Assembly: GCF_965657105.1 (NCBI RefSeq)
Contig: NZ_CBFHNB010000002.1
Location: 1 to 64,000, forward strand
Length of the DNA stretch: 64,000 nucleotides
Reading direction: 5' to 3'
Source: Puniceispirillum sp965657105
GTDB lineage: Bacteria > Pseudomonadota > Alphaproteobacteria > Puniceispirillales > Puniceispirillaceae
Shown: in pieces, positions 54,035 to 62,231 of the stretch
How the letters are laid out: every line of letters begins with the position of its first letter
Position numbering within the stretch: the stretch's first letter is position 1
Program-made: the position numbers and the translations under genes
Notes under the pieces: generated by a model
What the model was told of the DNA's origin: nothing
Database searches by the model: none
What the model saw: only the letters and a program-made list of their open reading frames with translations

Positions 54035-54307
54035 ATTTTGCTTTTCTTATCACAGAGCCTATGCGGTTAAAAACAGATAGCGATTTAGACTGCTGACTTT
54101 ACAATATGCTTGTGTACGTAAAGCAGCAGCGCACAGTTCACTCTCTACCAAACAACTTAGACGAGAGGTGCAACACAGGGCTTGGCTTGAAAAAAACTTG
54201 AGGCAGTCACAGCAAGTAAGAGACAGTAGAAAAAGAGTTCTTGAGCTTTACACTGAAGCAGCATAGGTCAGCATGTCTTCTGTAATAACAACGGCGATAT
54301 ACTTCAT

Positions 54308-54790
54308 CTAATACAATATGTCCGTTGCAAGTTCATTCAAGAACTTTGATCGGCTTACCTTTGCATTGACGCCTAAAGTGCCTTGATGGTGCCATCGAAT
54401 TACATTTTGAACTGGAACAACATACACGTCCATACTTGGGAACTTTTCGATGTCTGTCAGGATAAAACCCATTACGCCAGAGAGTTTTTCCTGAAAGCCG
54501 CTTTCGTTGAATTTTCGACCAGAGCCGACCTGGTTACTCGGTGTGAAATAAACACCGCCTCTAGTGATCGATCTCACCTCCCATAAACCACCATTTGGAT
54601 CTTTCAAATCATACCCTGCACCCTCTGATGGAGCTAGTTCCCATCCCGGGTGATCCCATTTTAAGCGCCGTTCGATTATAAAAGAAACCCTTCTTCCGTC
54701 TGTGAAATATTCTCGCACGTCTTCTTTTGTGACACGAAATGCTTCTGAGAGACTGTCTACATCCCAGTCGATTTTGAAACGATTTTCCAT
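54308..54790 (-). CDS. Putative restriction endonuclease
   Basis: This is a 160-residue protein directly downstream of a DNA methyltransferase, 60 bases after its stop. The segment GAGYDLKDPNGGLWEVRSIT has the spacing of a nuclease site (acidic residue, about 11 residues, then Glu-Val-Arg in place of ExK). It is followed by GGVYFTPSNQVGSGRKF, a basic Gly-rich loop. This fits a variant PD-(D/E)xK nuclease. The ATG at 54790 is chosen; a GTG at 54799 adds three residues. The function is inferred from the R-M layout. Confidence 0.6.
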   Translation of the reverse strand: MENRFKIDWDVDSLSEAFRVTKEDVREYFTDGRRVSFIIERRLKWDHPGWELAPSEGAGYDLKDPNGGLWEVRSITRGGVYFTPSNQVGSGRKFNESGFQEKLSGVMGFILTDIEKFPSMDVYVVPVQNVIRWHHQGTLGVNAKVSRSKFLNELATDILY

Positions 54791-54850
54791 GGTACCCACC
54801 GTTCATGTTTAGGCAGGTAATGAAGCAATTTTTTTTCTTTAAGTCTAGCA

Positions 54851-56089
54851 CTAGTGACGTCGCAAAAGCACAATCCTATTGGTATTCGTGCCTTTGGAAC
54901 CATTATCGACACCCCAACAATTGGCAGTTTTTGTAAAATCTTGTTGGTTAACCATAACACCCAGTTTTTCAAATGGTAATCCGTTGGCAGCCGCTAAGAC
55001 GAGATCCTCTAGGAAGATAGACTTGTTTCTAACCTCACCAACTTCGAAGGCAACATGTCCACCACTGCACAATATACGTGACATTTCTGCTAAAACTGAG
55101 TGAACCATTTCTGTCCACTCCTCCGCCTTTTTATGCATCGAAATTTTAACTTGCTCGGGGTCTATCCCAGCAAACCAGCATCTTAGCCAGTTATCGGCAG
55201 CATATTGAACGATATCAAGAAACGGAGGAGATGTAACAACGAGTTTCACGCTGCCGTCTTCGATTCCACTTGTATTCCACGCAGATCCTACAAAAAGGCG
55301 GCTCTTAGTCTCGCTCAGAACACAGCCGTCTCTTAAAAGAGACTTAGACTTTTTGCCTATTATATTTTTGATATCTCTTACTGGCGGACTTAAGCCTAGC
55401 TTTTCGTTTATCTTAAGTTGAGCCTTTATCGAAACCGCTTGATTTGGAGGCATCGATCTGCCTGAGAAAAAACCGGGAGAATGTCCCGACAATCTATTGA
55501 TCGAAACCATTCTGATCCAATCGATTACTGGGTCAGGTTGTAAATTTGAGAGCGGGGCAAGCTTAAGCAACAAGTCCTTTAAACCCTCTAACCCAGCTAA
55601 CGTCTCAGGGTGATAAAACGCCAACAATTCTTCACTGATATCGTTTTTAGGATTTATAGGCAGTCCAAGAAGTGTTTCATCAATTTGTTTCTGGCTTATT
55701 GGATGCAATCGAGGGCGTGTTAGCAACACAGAAAGTGGATTAATATCGTTCCCAAATGCTTGACGCCCCATTAGTGCTGCCTGAACAGGTGTTGTTCCTC
55801 GCCCCATGAATGGATCATGAACGGCATCGCCAGATGCAGTGAGTCTTTTGATAAAAAACTCAGGCAGTTGCGCCTTGAAGCAGGCTCTGTATGAAATCTC
55901 ATGAATTGAATGGGATTGACGCTGTCCTGATGTCCAGTATTCATTTATGAAATAGTGGGTTTCGTTACGTGAAATTACCTCCGTTTCTTTCCCAAATTCC
56001 TTGAACTTTACCAAGCCACCAATGAAATCGGCTTCAGGAAGCTTAGCGTCAACTGTGTCGACTCGTTCAAACAGGTGAAGTTGGTTCAT
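54851..56089 (-). CDS. DNA methyltransferase (amino-MTase, TSPPF type)
   Basis: This 412-residue methyltransferase is part of a type II-like R-M module. The SAM-binding motif I is HDPFMGRGTTPVQAALMG, followed by FGNDINPLSVLL. The catalytic motif IV is VVTSPPFLDIVQYAAD, typical of N4-cytosine or N6-adenine enzymes. Motif I precedes motif IV, so the order is not the common beta-class one (IV then I) and resembles a permuted alpha/gamma layout with about 165 residues between. It lies upstream of the nuclease gene. The target sequence cannot be told. Confidence 0.85.
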   Translation of the reverse strand: MNQLHLFERVDTVDAKLPEADFIGGLVKFKEFGKETEVISRNETHYFINEYWTSGQRQSHSIHEISYRACFKAQLPEFFIKRLTASGDAVHDPFMGRGTTPVQAALMGRQAFGNDINPLSVLLTRPRLHPISQKQIDETLLGLPINPKNDISEELLAFYHPETLAGLEGLKDLLLKLAPLSNLQPDPVIDWIRMVSINRLSGHSPGFFSGRSMPPNQAVSIKAQLKINEKLGLSPPVRDIKNIIGKKSKSLLRDGCVLSETKSRLFVGSAWNTSGIEDGSVKLVVTSPPFLDIVQYAADNWLRCWFAGIDPEQVKISMHKKAEEWTEMVHSVLAEMSRILCSGGHVAFEVGEVRNKSIFLEDLVLAAANGLPFEKLGVMVNQQDFTKTANCWGVDNGSKGTNTNRIVLLRRH

Positions 56090-56351
56090 GAGTTCTCCTT
56101 AATACGAGAATTTTACCACAGAGTGCTATCGTAGGTAATAACAAACTTATGGCTTATGCGGTGGCATACACTAAGTCACGCTAGGTCGTGGGCGATACAT
56201 TGTTGCTTCTGTCTTGATACCCTTGTTGGCATCAACACATGGGGGCTCTGCCTTGAGAAAATTCTCTTAACGTATTATAGCCAAAATATACACATACTAT
56301 TGAAATCACTCTAAATTATTGTTAATAATTGAAAATATTTGTAATCTATTT

Positions 56352-56400
56352 CCTCCGAAGGCAAAGGTTAGAGGTTCGAGTCCTCTCGGGCGCGCCAATT
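56352..56400. repeat. Right attachment repeat (tRNA-Arg fragment)
   Basis: A 49-base copy of the 3' half of tRNA-Arg, 44/49 identical to 51868-51916. It starts at the anticodon loop and has no 5' half, so it is not a tRNA gene. Confidence 0.8.
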
Positions 56401-56940
56401 TTTTTCAATAACTCATCTGCCATTAAGGACACAGGGCTGGCATGCAAACAATATATGACGGCAAAGACAGTTGAAAACATTTGCTAACGCATTTTCCATA
56501 ATGAGAAACTGGCCAAACAAGGCATTTGTTGGCCCAACCTCATGTTTTTATGAGTGAAAAGATTGCATCCACAATGATGGAGTTGATGCACGAGCCTAAC
56601 TTACCATCAACCCCCTTTACACTTATGTGATAGTCCACCGGACTAAGCAAAAATTATCTGTGGCAGTATTATCAAAAAATTCAAACCACTCATCGCTGTT
56701 TACCCTAGATTTAAAGTATACCAGCCTTAAATTAAACCTTTCAAAAGAGGCTGTTTAGCACTCACTAAAAGGTTTAATCAGCCATGTGATTATGGCATCA
56801 AGCCACCTTTTTAAAAACGTGTTTGTTATCCCCCGCCAAAGATATTTTGTATAATTTCTTTAGTATTTTAGACATGAAATTGTAACGAAAAGATTGGAAA
56901 ACGAACGCCTACTAAATCAACTCACCAAAAGGTTTTCCAA
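56401..56940. other. Intergenic region with an 11-bp inverted repeat
   Basis: About 540 bases between the island's right repeat and the secreted-protein gene contain no gene that I can support. ATTAAACCTTT (56731-56741) and AAAGGTTTAAT (56768-56778) form a perfect 11-bp inverted repeat with a 26-base loop, either a binding site or a hairpin. The last 100 bases are A/T-rich and probably hold the promoter of the 56941 gene. Confidence 0.45.
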
Positions 56941-58998
56941 ATGAAACAGTTCATACTTACTGCACTTTTGAGTACCACTCTTTTATCGTCTTCACTGACT
57001 TTTACAGCAGTTGCTGATAGCCATGGCTCGCATAAAGCAATTGGGGAAACAAGCGCACTGATTCCCGAAGCTGGTCTTGCAACAAAGCCTCTAAAAGATG
57101 GTGAAAGCGCAAACACCAACTTCCCATTCGCAAACTTCAAAGCCATTGCTACTGTTGGTGAAATTGATGCCGAATCAGGGTTGGCGTTGACAGGCTATCC
57201 AGATGGTCAGGCAGCCATGCTTGCAGATGATCAAACCGTCCGGGTTGTCTATCAGAGTGAATCTTACGCAACAATGGGTCGCGCCCCGCAGCCTGAGACA
57301 TACCCATGGCAGATGAAGAATGGTGTTTCCTTTACAGGTTCACATATCCACACAATTGATTATGACAGAGCAAAATTTGCAGATTTCATGAACAATAAGA
57401 ATATTGCAAAGGACATGGTCATAGGTTCAGGAAAACTGTTTGACACGGTATATAACGGTTTTGGCGAAATCGTATCTGCACCGTCTTTTGACCCCGCCTA
57501 CCTTTCAGGCAAATGGGGCAACCAAACGCGTCCAGATGGAACTTTAGTGCAATTCAAGCCCGACTTTCAGTTGAGTGAAGCAGATTATTTCTTCCAAAGC
57601 TTCTGCGGTGCTTGGTATGAGCAAGCCAATAAATATGGCGATGGCATTGGGTTTTCCGATGATGTATGGCTGACAGCTGAAGAATGGGAAATCGGACAAA
57701 TGTTCCCAGCTGGAAAGTATGATTCAGCAGCAACTCTTGGCCTAGCAAGTGTCGTTGTCGATATTGCTAACCGTACGGCTTACACCGCTCCTGCGCTTGG
57801 CCAGACCGGGTACGAGAAGCTCATGCCTATCAATTCAGGTCATAAAGACTATGTGGTTATCGTGGCAGCTGGGTATAATCACGGCCAAGAACCTGCGCCA
57901 AATCGTATCTATGTTGGCATGAAAGACCGTCATGCAGATGGCAGCAAAATTAACTATGCAACCGCAAATGAGCGTGATGCTTTCCTTGCACGTAACGGTT
58001 TGTTGCATGGTAAGATTTACGGCCTAGCACTTGCCCCTGAAGTATTTGCTGACCTTGGCATTGAGGTGAAGCTTGATGCGAAAATGGTAGATGACTATAT
58101 GAAAGATGCTACTGCGCCAAACGATTTTGACGGTCGTTTTTATCCTACATCCTATCAGTGGTCAGGTTTTGATAAGCCATTAGCTGTTCAAGACACAGAG
58201 ATGATGTTGTGGGAACATGAAGATGAGCAGCCAGAAGGATATGTATTCTTCAATGGTGATACCAAAACTGAACATCCTGCTGCTGACCCTTCAGGAGCCG
58301 CACGTTATTTCCAGAACATGACTGATGAAGGTGGTTTGCTTGCTTTTGACCTTGGCAACCTTGCCAAGGCTCTGAACGCAGCCAACGGTGAGCTTCCTGC
58401 ATTCCTTGATGTGTCTGTTAAGCGTTCTGTTGCAGCAGTAGATGGTGCATTGACACTAAAGCTTGGTGGCGAAGGTAAGACTAAGGATGGCGATGCTTCT
58501 ATCCATATGGAAAAAGGCGTTGCTAAGATGGTTGCACCTGATGGCCTGTATTGGGCAAAAACTAGCGATGGTGACTATCTGATTGTTGACGAAGATTCAG
58601 GAAACGATTTCGGCGAACGCAAATATGTGCTGACAATCGATAATGACATGAATGTCACTGATGCGCATCTTCTTGCGATTGCAGGTGGTAAGTATAGCTC
58701 ACGTTATGAAGCAGGTGTGTCAGCACTAGGTGGTGCTTTCACAAAGCCAGGCACAACTGAATTTTCAGGTTCATGGCCTGTGACTGCTTTGATTGAAAAG
58801 AAGGCTGATGGGTCTTTCTATTCAATGGAAGAGTTGCAAGGAACAGCTCGCCACGATATTCGCAGCAAAATCAGCACCGCTGACCAAACCTATATTGGCG
58901 TGGTTCAGGCTCGTCCAGAATCAAGTGGTTCTGTAGAAGCACATGGCGGTGATGCAGGTGGACAAATCTTTATGTTCACCATGAACCCTAATAAATAA
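56941..58998 (+). CDS. Large secreted protein of unknown function
   Basis: This 685-residue protein has a clear signal peptide (MKQFILTALLSTTLLSSSLTF, cleavage near TAVADSHG). The mature part is acidic and beta-rich, with blocks such as GNQTRPDGTLVQFKPD, FCGAWYEQANKYGDGIGFSDDVWL, NSGHKDYVVIVAAGYNHGQE and NRIYVGMKDR. These faintly recall PhoX/DUF839-type phosphatase propellers, but the key metal ligands of PhoX cannot be placed, so no enzyme is claimed. An AAAGG ribosome site and a strong terminator suggest a well-expressed single gene. It is probably periplasmic. Confidence 0.75.
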   Translation: MKQFILTALLSTTLLSSSLTFTAVADSHGSHKAIGETSALIPEAGLATKPLKDGESANTNFPFANFKAIATVGEIDAESGLALTGYPDGQAAMLADDQTVRVVYQSESYATMGRAPQPETYPWQMKNGVSFTGSHIHTIDYDRAKFADFMNNKNIAKDMVIGSGKLFDTVYNGFGEIVSAPSFDPAYLSGKWGNQTRPDGTLVQFKPDFQLSEADYFFQSFCGAWYEQANKYGDGIGFSDDVWLTAEEWEIGQMFPAGKYDSAATLGLASVVVDIANRTAYTAPALGQTGYEKLMPINSGHKDYVVIVAAGYNHGQEPAPNRIYVGMKDRHADGSKINYATANERDAFLARNGLLHGKIYGLALAPEVFADLGIEVKLDAKMVDDYMKDATAPNDFDGRFYPTSYQWSGFDKPLAVQDTEMMLWEHEDEQPEGYVFFNGDTKTEHPAADPSGAARYFQNMTDEGGLLAFDLGNLAKALNAANGELPAFLDVSVKRSVAAVDGALTLKLGGEGKTKDGDASIHMEKGVAKMVAPDGLYWAKTSDGDYLIVDEDSGNDFGERKYVLTIDNDMNVTDAHLLAIAGGKYSSRYEAGVSALGGAFTKPGTTEFSGSWPVTALIEKKADGSFYSMEELQGTARHDIRSKISTADQTYIGVVQARPESSGSVEAHGGDAGGQIFMFTMNPNK

Positions 58999-59016
58999 CG
59001 ACAACATAATAATGAA

Positions 59017-59046
59017 GAGAGGCGTGCGACTACGCCTCTCTTTTTT
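59017..59046 (+). terminator. Intrinsic terminator after the secreted protein
   Basis: GAGAGGCGT and ACGCCTCTC form a nine-bp stem with a six-base loop, followed by a run of six T. Confidence 0.92.
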
Positions 59047-59469
59047 GCCTTAATAACAAATACCCTCAATAATAAATACTATCTCTCAACAATAATAACC
59101 AATCACCCTTTAACCGCCTTCTTGAAGTCGTGTTTGTCGTCACCCACTGGGGTCAGTTTTATCAACCTAAATTTTATCGACCTAAGTTTAATCACCCCCA
59201 ACATAACACTGAGTATAAAACTGAGTATAACTTACCCCGTGGGCCGCCACCGCCATGATCATGTCCTACAAAGCGTTTGGGGTGAAAACATTACACATTT
59301 AAAATGATACCACCCGATATGGCAGAGGAAGCTGGCACAAAACACTTCATCTTCTTGACATACGCGATGGCATTGCTACAAAGTTCATACGGTTTATTAA
59401 TATAATGAATACACTAATACGCTTTATACAATCGGTTTGATGATTGTTCTCGTTACCTGTTTTTTATGA
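59047..59469. other. AT-rich intergenic region
   Basis: About 420 bases without a supported gene. It has short direct repeats such as actgagtataa twice near 59209-59230 and AATAATAA-type runs at 59068-59100. The ribosome site of the next gene is weak. Confidence 0.4.
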
Positions 59470-60111
59470 ATGGAATATAAAATTAAATCCCTTAAACGCA
59501 TCATATCAATCATTTTTGTTTTTGGCTTTGGCGCTGGAGCGTCATTTCTATTTTTCACATATAAAAATGGTGACCATGATTATAAATCCATGCACGAACG
59601 TCATCACAGCCAATCTGGTATGGCTGATGGCAATACGCATAAAGCTGATGGCAATACGCATAAACATGATGAAGTCAATATGCCAGGCTTGCAGGGCAAG
59701 GACACAACTGACCAGGAAGTCAATGACCTCAAGACTATATTCCGAGAACATGAGGGTATAGTAAGAGAGGTCATTAATCTTGCAAACGGCATAAAAACAA
59801 CGACCGAAGCGCAAGATGTAAAATTGCGAGATGCTATTACGTCGCATGTTTCAATGATGGTCACAAGACTCCAAGAAGGCAAAAACCCGGAAGTGATGAT
59901 ACAATCACCTACGTTGGATACTTTGTTTGAAGTGTATGACGAAATTGAAACTGAAATAGAAATGACTGATTTAGGCGTTGCGGTTATTCAAACATCATCT
60001 AACCCAGAAGTGGTCAAATTCCTTCAAACGCATGCGGCGGAGGTCAGCGATATGTCTGCAAGAGGTATGGTCGCAGTCCATGAAAGAATGATGCAGGGAA
60101 CAAATGAATAA
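59470..60111 (+). CDS. Membrane-anchored His/Met-rich protein
   Basis: This 213-residue protein has a basic N-terminus and one membrane helix (about residues 10-28). The periplasmic linker is His-rich (HERHHSQSG...HKADGNTHKHDEVNM) and contains a duplicated seven-residue unit ADGNTHK from a 21-bp tandem repeat. The folded part has two similar halves: EHEGIVREVINLANGIKTTTEAQD...LRDAITSHVSMM and ETEIEMTDLGVAVIQTSSNPEVVKFLQTHAAEVSDM. The paired His and Met residues suggest metal or haem binding, by inference. It precedes the DLH gene by 71 bases on the same strand. Confidence 0.75.
   Translation: MEYKIKSLKRIISIIFVFGFGAGASFLFFTYKNGDHDYKSMHERHHSQSGMADGNTHKADGNTHKHDEVNMPGLQGKDTTDQEVNDLKTIFREHEGIVREVINLANGIKTTTEAQDVKLRDAITSHVSMMVTRLQEGKNPEVMIQSPTLDTLFEVYDEIETEIEMTDLGVAVIQTSSNPEVVKFLQTHAAEVSDMSARGMVAVHERMMQGTNE
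59623..59664. repeat. 21-bp tandem duplication in the His-rich linker
   Basis: Two exact copies of a 21-base unit (beginning gctgatggcaatacg) lie in frame in the membrane-anchored protein gene. Confidence 0.9.
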
Positions 60112-60182
60112 AAATCCTGCGCCTCAGCAAACTATATTTATGGTATAAAGTATCACTATTCACAATTTATTGAGGCGTTCAG

Positions 60183-60938
60183 ATGAGAAATCTTCGTTTA
60201 TCCCTATTCTCTTTTATTACCGTCATTTCCACACTTATTGCTCCCGCCTGGTCAGATGGACATGGACATCAGATTGATTATGCGGTTGGCGACAAAAATT
60301 TCTCTGCTCACCTTGAAAAATCAAATTCATCAAAAGGTACAGTGTTTATCATTCATGATTGGGACGGCTTAACTGATTATGAAAAATCACGAGCCAAAAT
60401 GCTGTCTGAACTTGGGTTTGACGCTATCGCTGTAGATTTATTCGGTGTTGATGCAAAGTTAGAAGGTCGGGATGACTATAGAAGAGAAACAGGCGCACTT
60501 TACAAAGACCGCGCTCAATTCAGGGCTAGAATTTCTGCTGCAATGGACGCAGGCAAAGCCAGTGGTGTAAACACAGAAAACATTGTTATCATAGGGTATT
60601 GCTTTGGTGGCGCGGCTGTTCTTGAAGCTGCAAGGGCCGGAATAAAAGCCAATGGTTTTGTTAGCTTTCATGGCGGATTAGGCACACCAGAAGGACAAAA
60701 TTATAATCAGACCACGGCTCCTGTTCTTTTACTACATGGTTCAGCAGATCCTGTTTCAGGGATGACTGATTTAGCAGCTCTTCTTGATCAGCTTAAAGAG
60801 GCGAATGTTCCTCACGATGCGGAAGTGTTTGGAGGTGCAAGGCACTCTTTTACTGTTCCCGGTTCCAGAGATTATGATGCTCAGGCTGATAAAAAATCTT
60901 GGGATGCATTACAGAGGTTTCTGAATAGGCTAAGCTAG
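60183..60938 (+). CDS. Secreted dienelactone hydrolase-like protein
   Basis: This 251-residue alpha/beta hydrolase has a signal peptide of about 24 residues (…LIAPAWSDG). The nucleophile is Cys140 in GYCFGG, a hallmark of dienelactone hydrolases, with Asp189 in LHGSADP and His221 in GARHSF completing the triad. A periplasmic location is unusual for a ring-cleavage pathway enzyme, so the substrate may differ. It follows the His/Met-rich protein gene and could share its transcript. Confidence 0.88.
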   Translation: MRNLRLSLFSFITVISTLIAPAWSDGHGHQIDYAVGDKNFSAHLEKSNSSKGTVFIIHDWDGLTDYEKSRAKMLSELGFDAIAVDLFGVDAKLEGRDDYRRETGALYKDRAQFRARISAAMDAGKASGVNTENIVIIGYCFGGAAVLEAARAGIKANGFVSFHGGLGTPEGQNYNQTTAPVLLLHGSADPVSGMTDLAALLDQLKEANVPHDAEVFGGARHSFTVPGSRDYDAQADKKSWDALQRFLNRLS

Positions 60939-61048
60939 TAATATCACCCCAAAATTGGGTTCCAAGTCAGTATATCAGCATGGCGGCGGAGCGTTCTAGG
61001 CGCACATTATTATTTTAGCTAATCATCAAGGCCATCAAGTAGGCCCTT

Positions 61049-61426
61049 TTAAAATGGTTTATAATGTTTCCATTGTTGCGAACTGCCTTGGTACAGTTTC
61101 TCTCTTACCTGCACGTTAGATGCCGATGCGACTCTGCGCCTATTATTTTGGGGGAATAAACATTCATTATCCCACTCCAAATCGAGATACGTAATTAGTT
61201 TGTGTGTCTCGTCTTCTTGATTAACTGTAAGCCGTTCGTAATCAAGGGTATAAATCCTTTTACCAAGATCATGGTGTGTGCAAGCCAAGTTGAAAGGCGC
61301 TTTGGCATAGCCAGGCTGCAACGCGATCACGTGGCTATAACTGGCTTCAGCCTTGTTTAATCTTCCGCGCTGATGGATCATGGCGCCCAAATTGTAATGA
61401 GTTTCAGCGTTTCGGCGCGCTTGCCG
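61049..61426 (-). pseudogene. TPR-sulfotransferase remnant with deleted core
   Basis: The open segment begins after an in-frame TAG with one tetratricopeptide repeat (ETHYNLGAMIHQRGRLNKAE...ALQPGYAKAPFNLA). It jumps within a few residues to the C-terminal end of a Sulfotransfer_3-type protein (DYERLTVNQ..., then LEWDNECLFPQNNRR, then VREKLYQGSSQQWKHY). The catalytic middle with the PAPS-binding loops is missing, and the 5' end is truncated, so this is the scar of a larger gene. Similar full genes encode about 500-residue proteins. Confidence 0.72.
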
Positions 61427-61531
61427 CTATATTGTTTGTGTCAACGACAAGAGAACGTTTCGGTTCTTATTCAATATTTAGTGGCATTAGGTTGCTTTAA
61501 ATACTATATCTAGAGAGAGCATCTGCCTTAC

Positions 61532-61560
61532 TTGACTTAAATAAAGAACAAAGGTAGAAC
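61532..61560 (+). promoter_or_regulatory. Possible promoter of the 51-aa protein gene
   Basis: TTGACT at 61532-61537 and TAGAAC at 61555-61560 are separated by 17 bases, about 50 bases upstream of the small gene. Confidence 0.35.
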
Positions 61561-61608
61561 ATTAACTGGAGTTCGCCACTTAGCCTCCGTAACAAAAGGC
61601 AAAAAGAT

Positions 61609-61764
61609 ATGAATGATACAACATTTGACGTAAGCAGACTTTCAATCACAAACGGCCTATCTTCCGGCTATCGGAAAAAAGCGCGGAACATGCTAACGAA
61701 AGCAATGGTCACGCTGGTAACGTGTGGAGCTCTAGTTTACGTCATCACCACTCATATATTTTAG
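61609..61764 (+). CDS. Small membrane protein (51 aa)
   Basis: This short frame starts with ATG at 61609 behind AAGG (about 8 bases). The N-terminal half is polar and basic (MNDTTFDVSRLSITNGLSSG, then YRKKARN), and the C-terminal half is one membrane helix (AMVTLVTCGALVYVITTHIF). The order fits an N-in single-pass protein. No family is recognised. It lies amid gene fragments but is itself intact. Confidence 0.5.
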   Translation: MNDTTFDVSRLSITNGLSSGYRKKARNMLTKAMVTLVTCGALVYVITTHIF

Positions 61765-61884
61765 TCATCGTAATAGGTGACTAAAGCATTCTAACCAACA
61801 ATATATGCACGATTGCCACACTTTGGTTCAACATTCATAGGCCTTATATTTAAGTCATAGACTGCGCTTTTGACGTGACATGAT

Positions 61885-62016
61885 ATGATGATTGAGTTTG
61901 AAAGCAAAGACGCAGCAAACATTCTTTATCATAGTGAAGAGTATCAAGCTGCAAAAGCTGTTAGAGAAGAATGTTCCGACACTGATTTAATGATTGCTGA
62001 AGGCGTGTCTGATTAA
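61885..62016 (+). pseudogene. C-terminal fragment of a DUF1330-like protein
   Basis: The 43 codons read MIEFESKDAANILYHSEEY, then QAAKAVREECSD and LMIAEGVSD. This matches the last half of DUF1330 proteins, which have (V)IEFES...AWYxSPEYQ...AxxxxxxVxGV. An in-frame TGA nine bases upstream blocks the missing N-terminal half. It is a truncated remnant. Confidence 0.65.
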
Positions 62017-62107
62017 ACGTCAATGCCCAACCTTCCGCGTCCATTTGCTCAGTACAATAATAGCTGTTTAGTGCATAGGCCGATACAGACGACTGTCACA
62101 GCAATAA

Positions 62108-62165
62108 TGCTGCTTAAAATGTGGCTTTTTCACGCCTGACAAAGTGATAAACACTAAGCTGGAAC
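62108..62165 (-). pseudogene. Decayed integrase N-terminal scrap
   Basis: On the minus strand, the codons for VYHFVRREKATF match the integrase motif IYHFVRRVPADV at 63721-63780, and the DNA is alike (acgcctgac...aagtgataaa). A stop follows within a few codons. It is a second, degenerate copy of the N-terminal domain found at the tRNA-Phe end. Confidence 0.55.
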
Positions 62166-62231
62166 CATACCCACCTCGTAGGTATTATATAGGGCTGTTA
62201 CACAGATTGCTGTTCAAGATAGGTAACCCGT

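Noticed and set aside
54081..54266. A 61-codon open frame on the plus strand, charged and Gln/Arg-rich
   Set aside because: It has no ATG, GTG or TTG with a ribosome site, so it could be a remnant but cannot be supported as a gene.
56352..56400. Second tRNA-Arg gene
   Set aside because: Only the 3' half is present; the acceptor 5' strand and D-arm are missing, and the upstream sequence cannot fold to replace them.
56941..58998. PhoX alkaline phosphatase
   Set aside because: Only a loose resemblance; the metal-ligand motifs of PhoX were not found.
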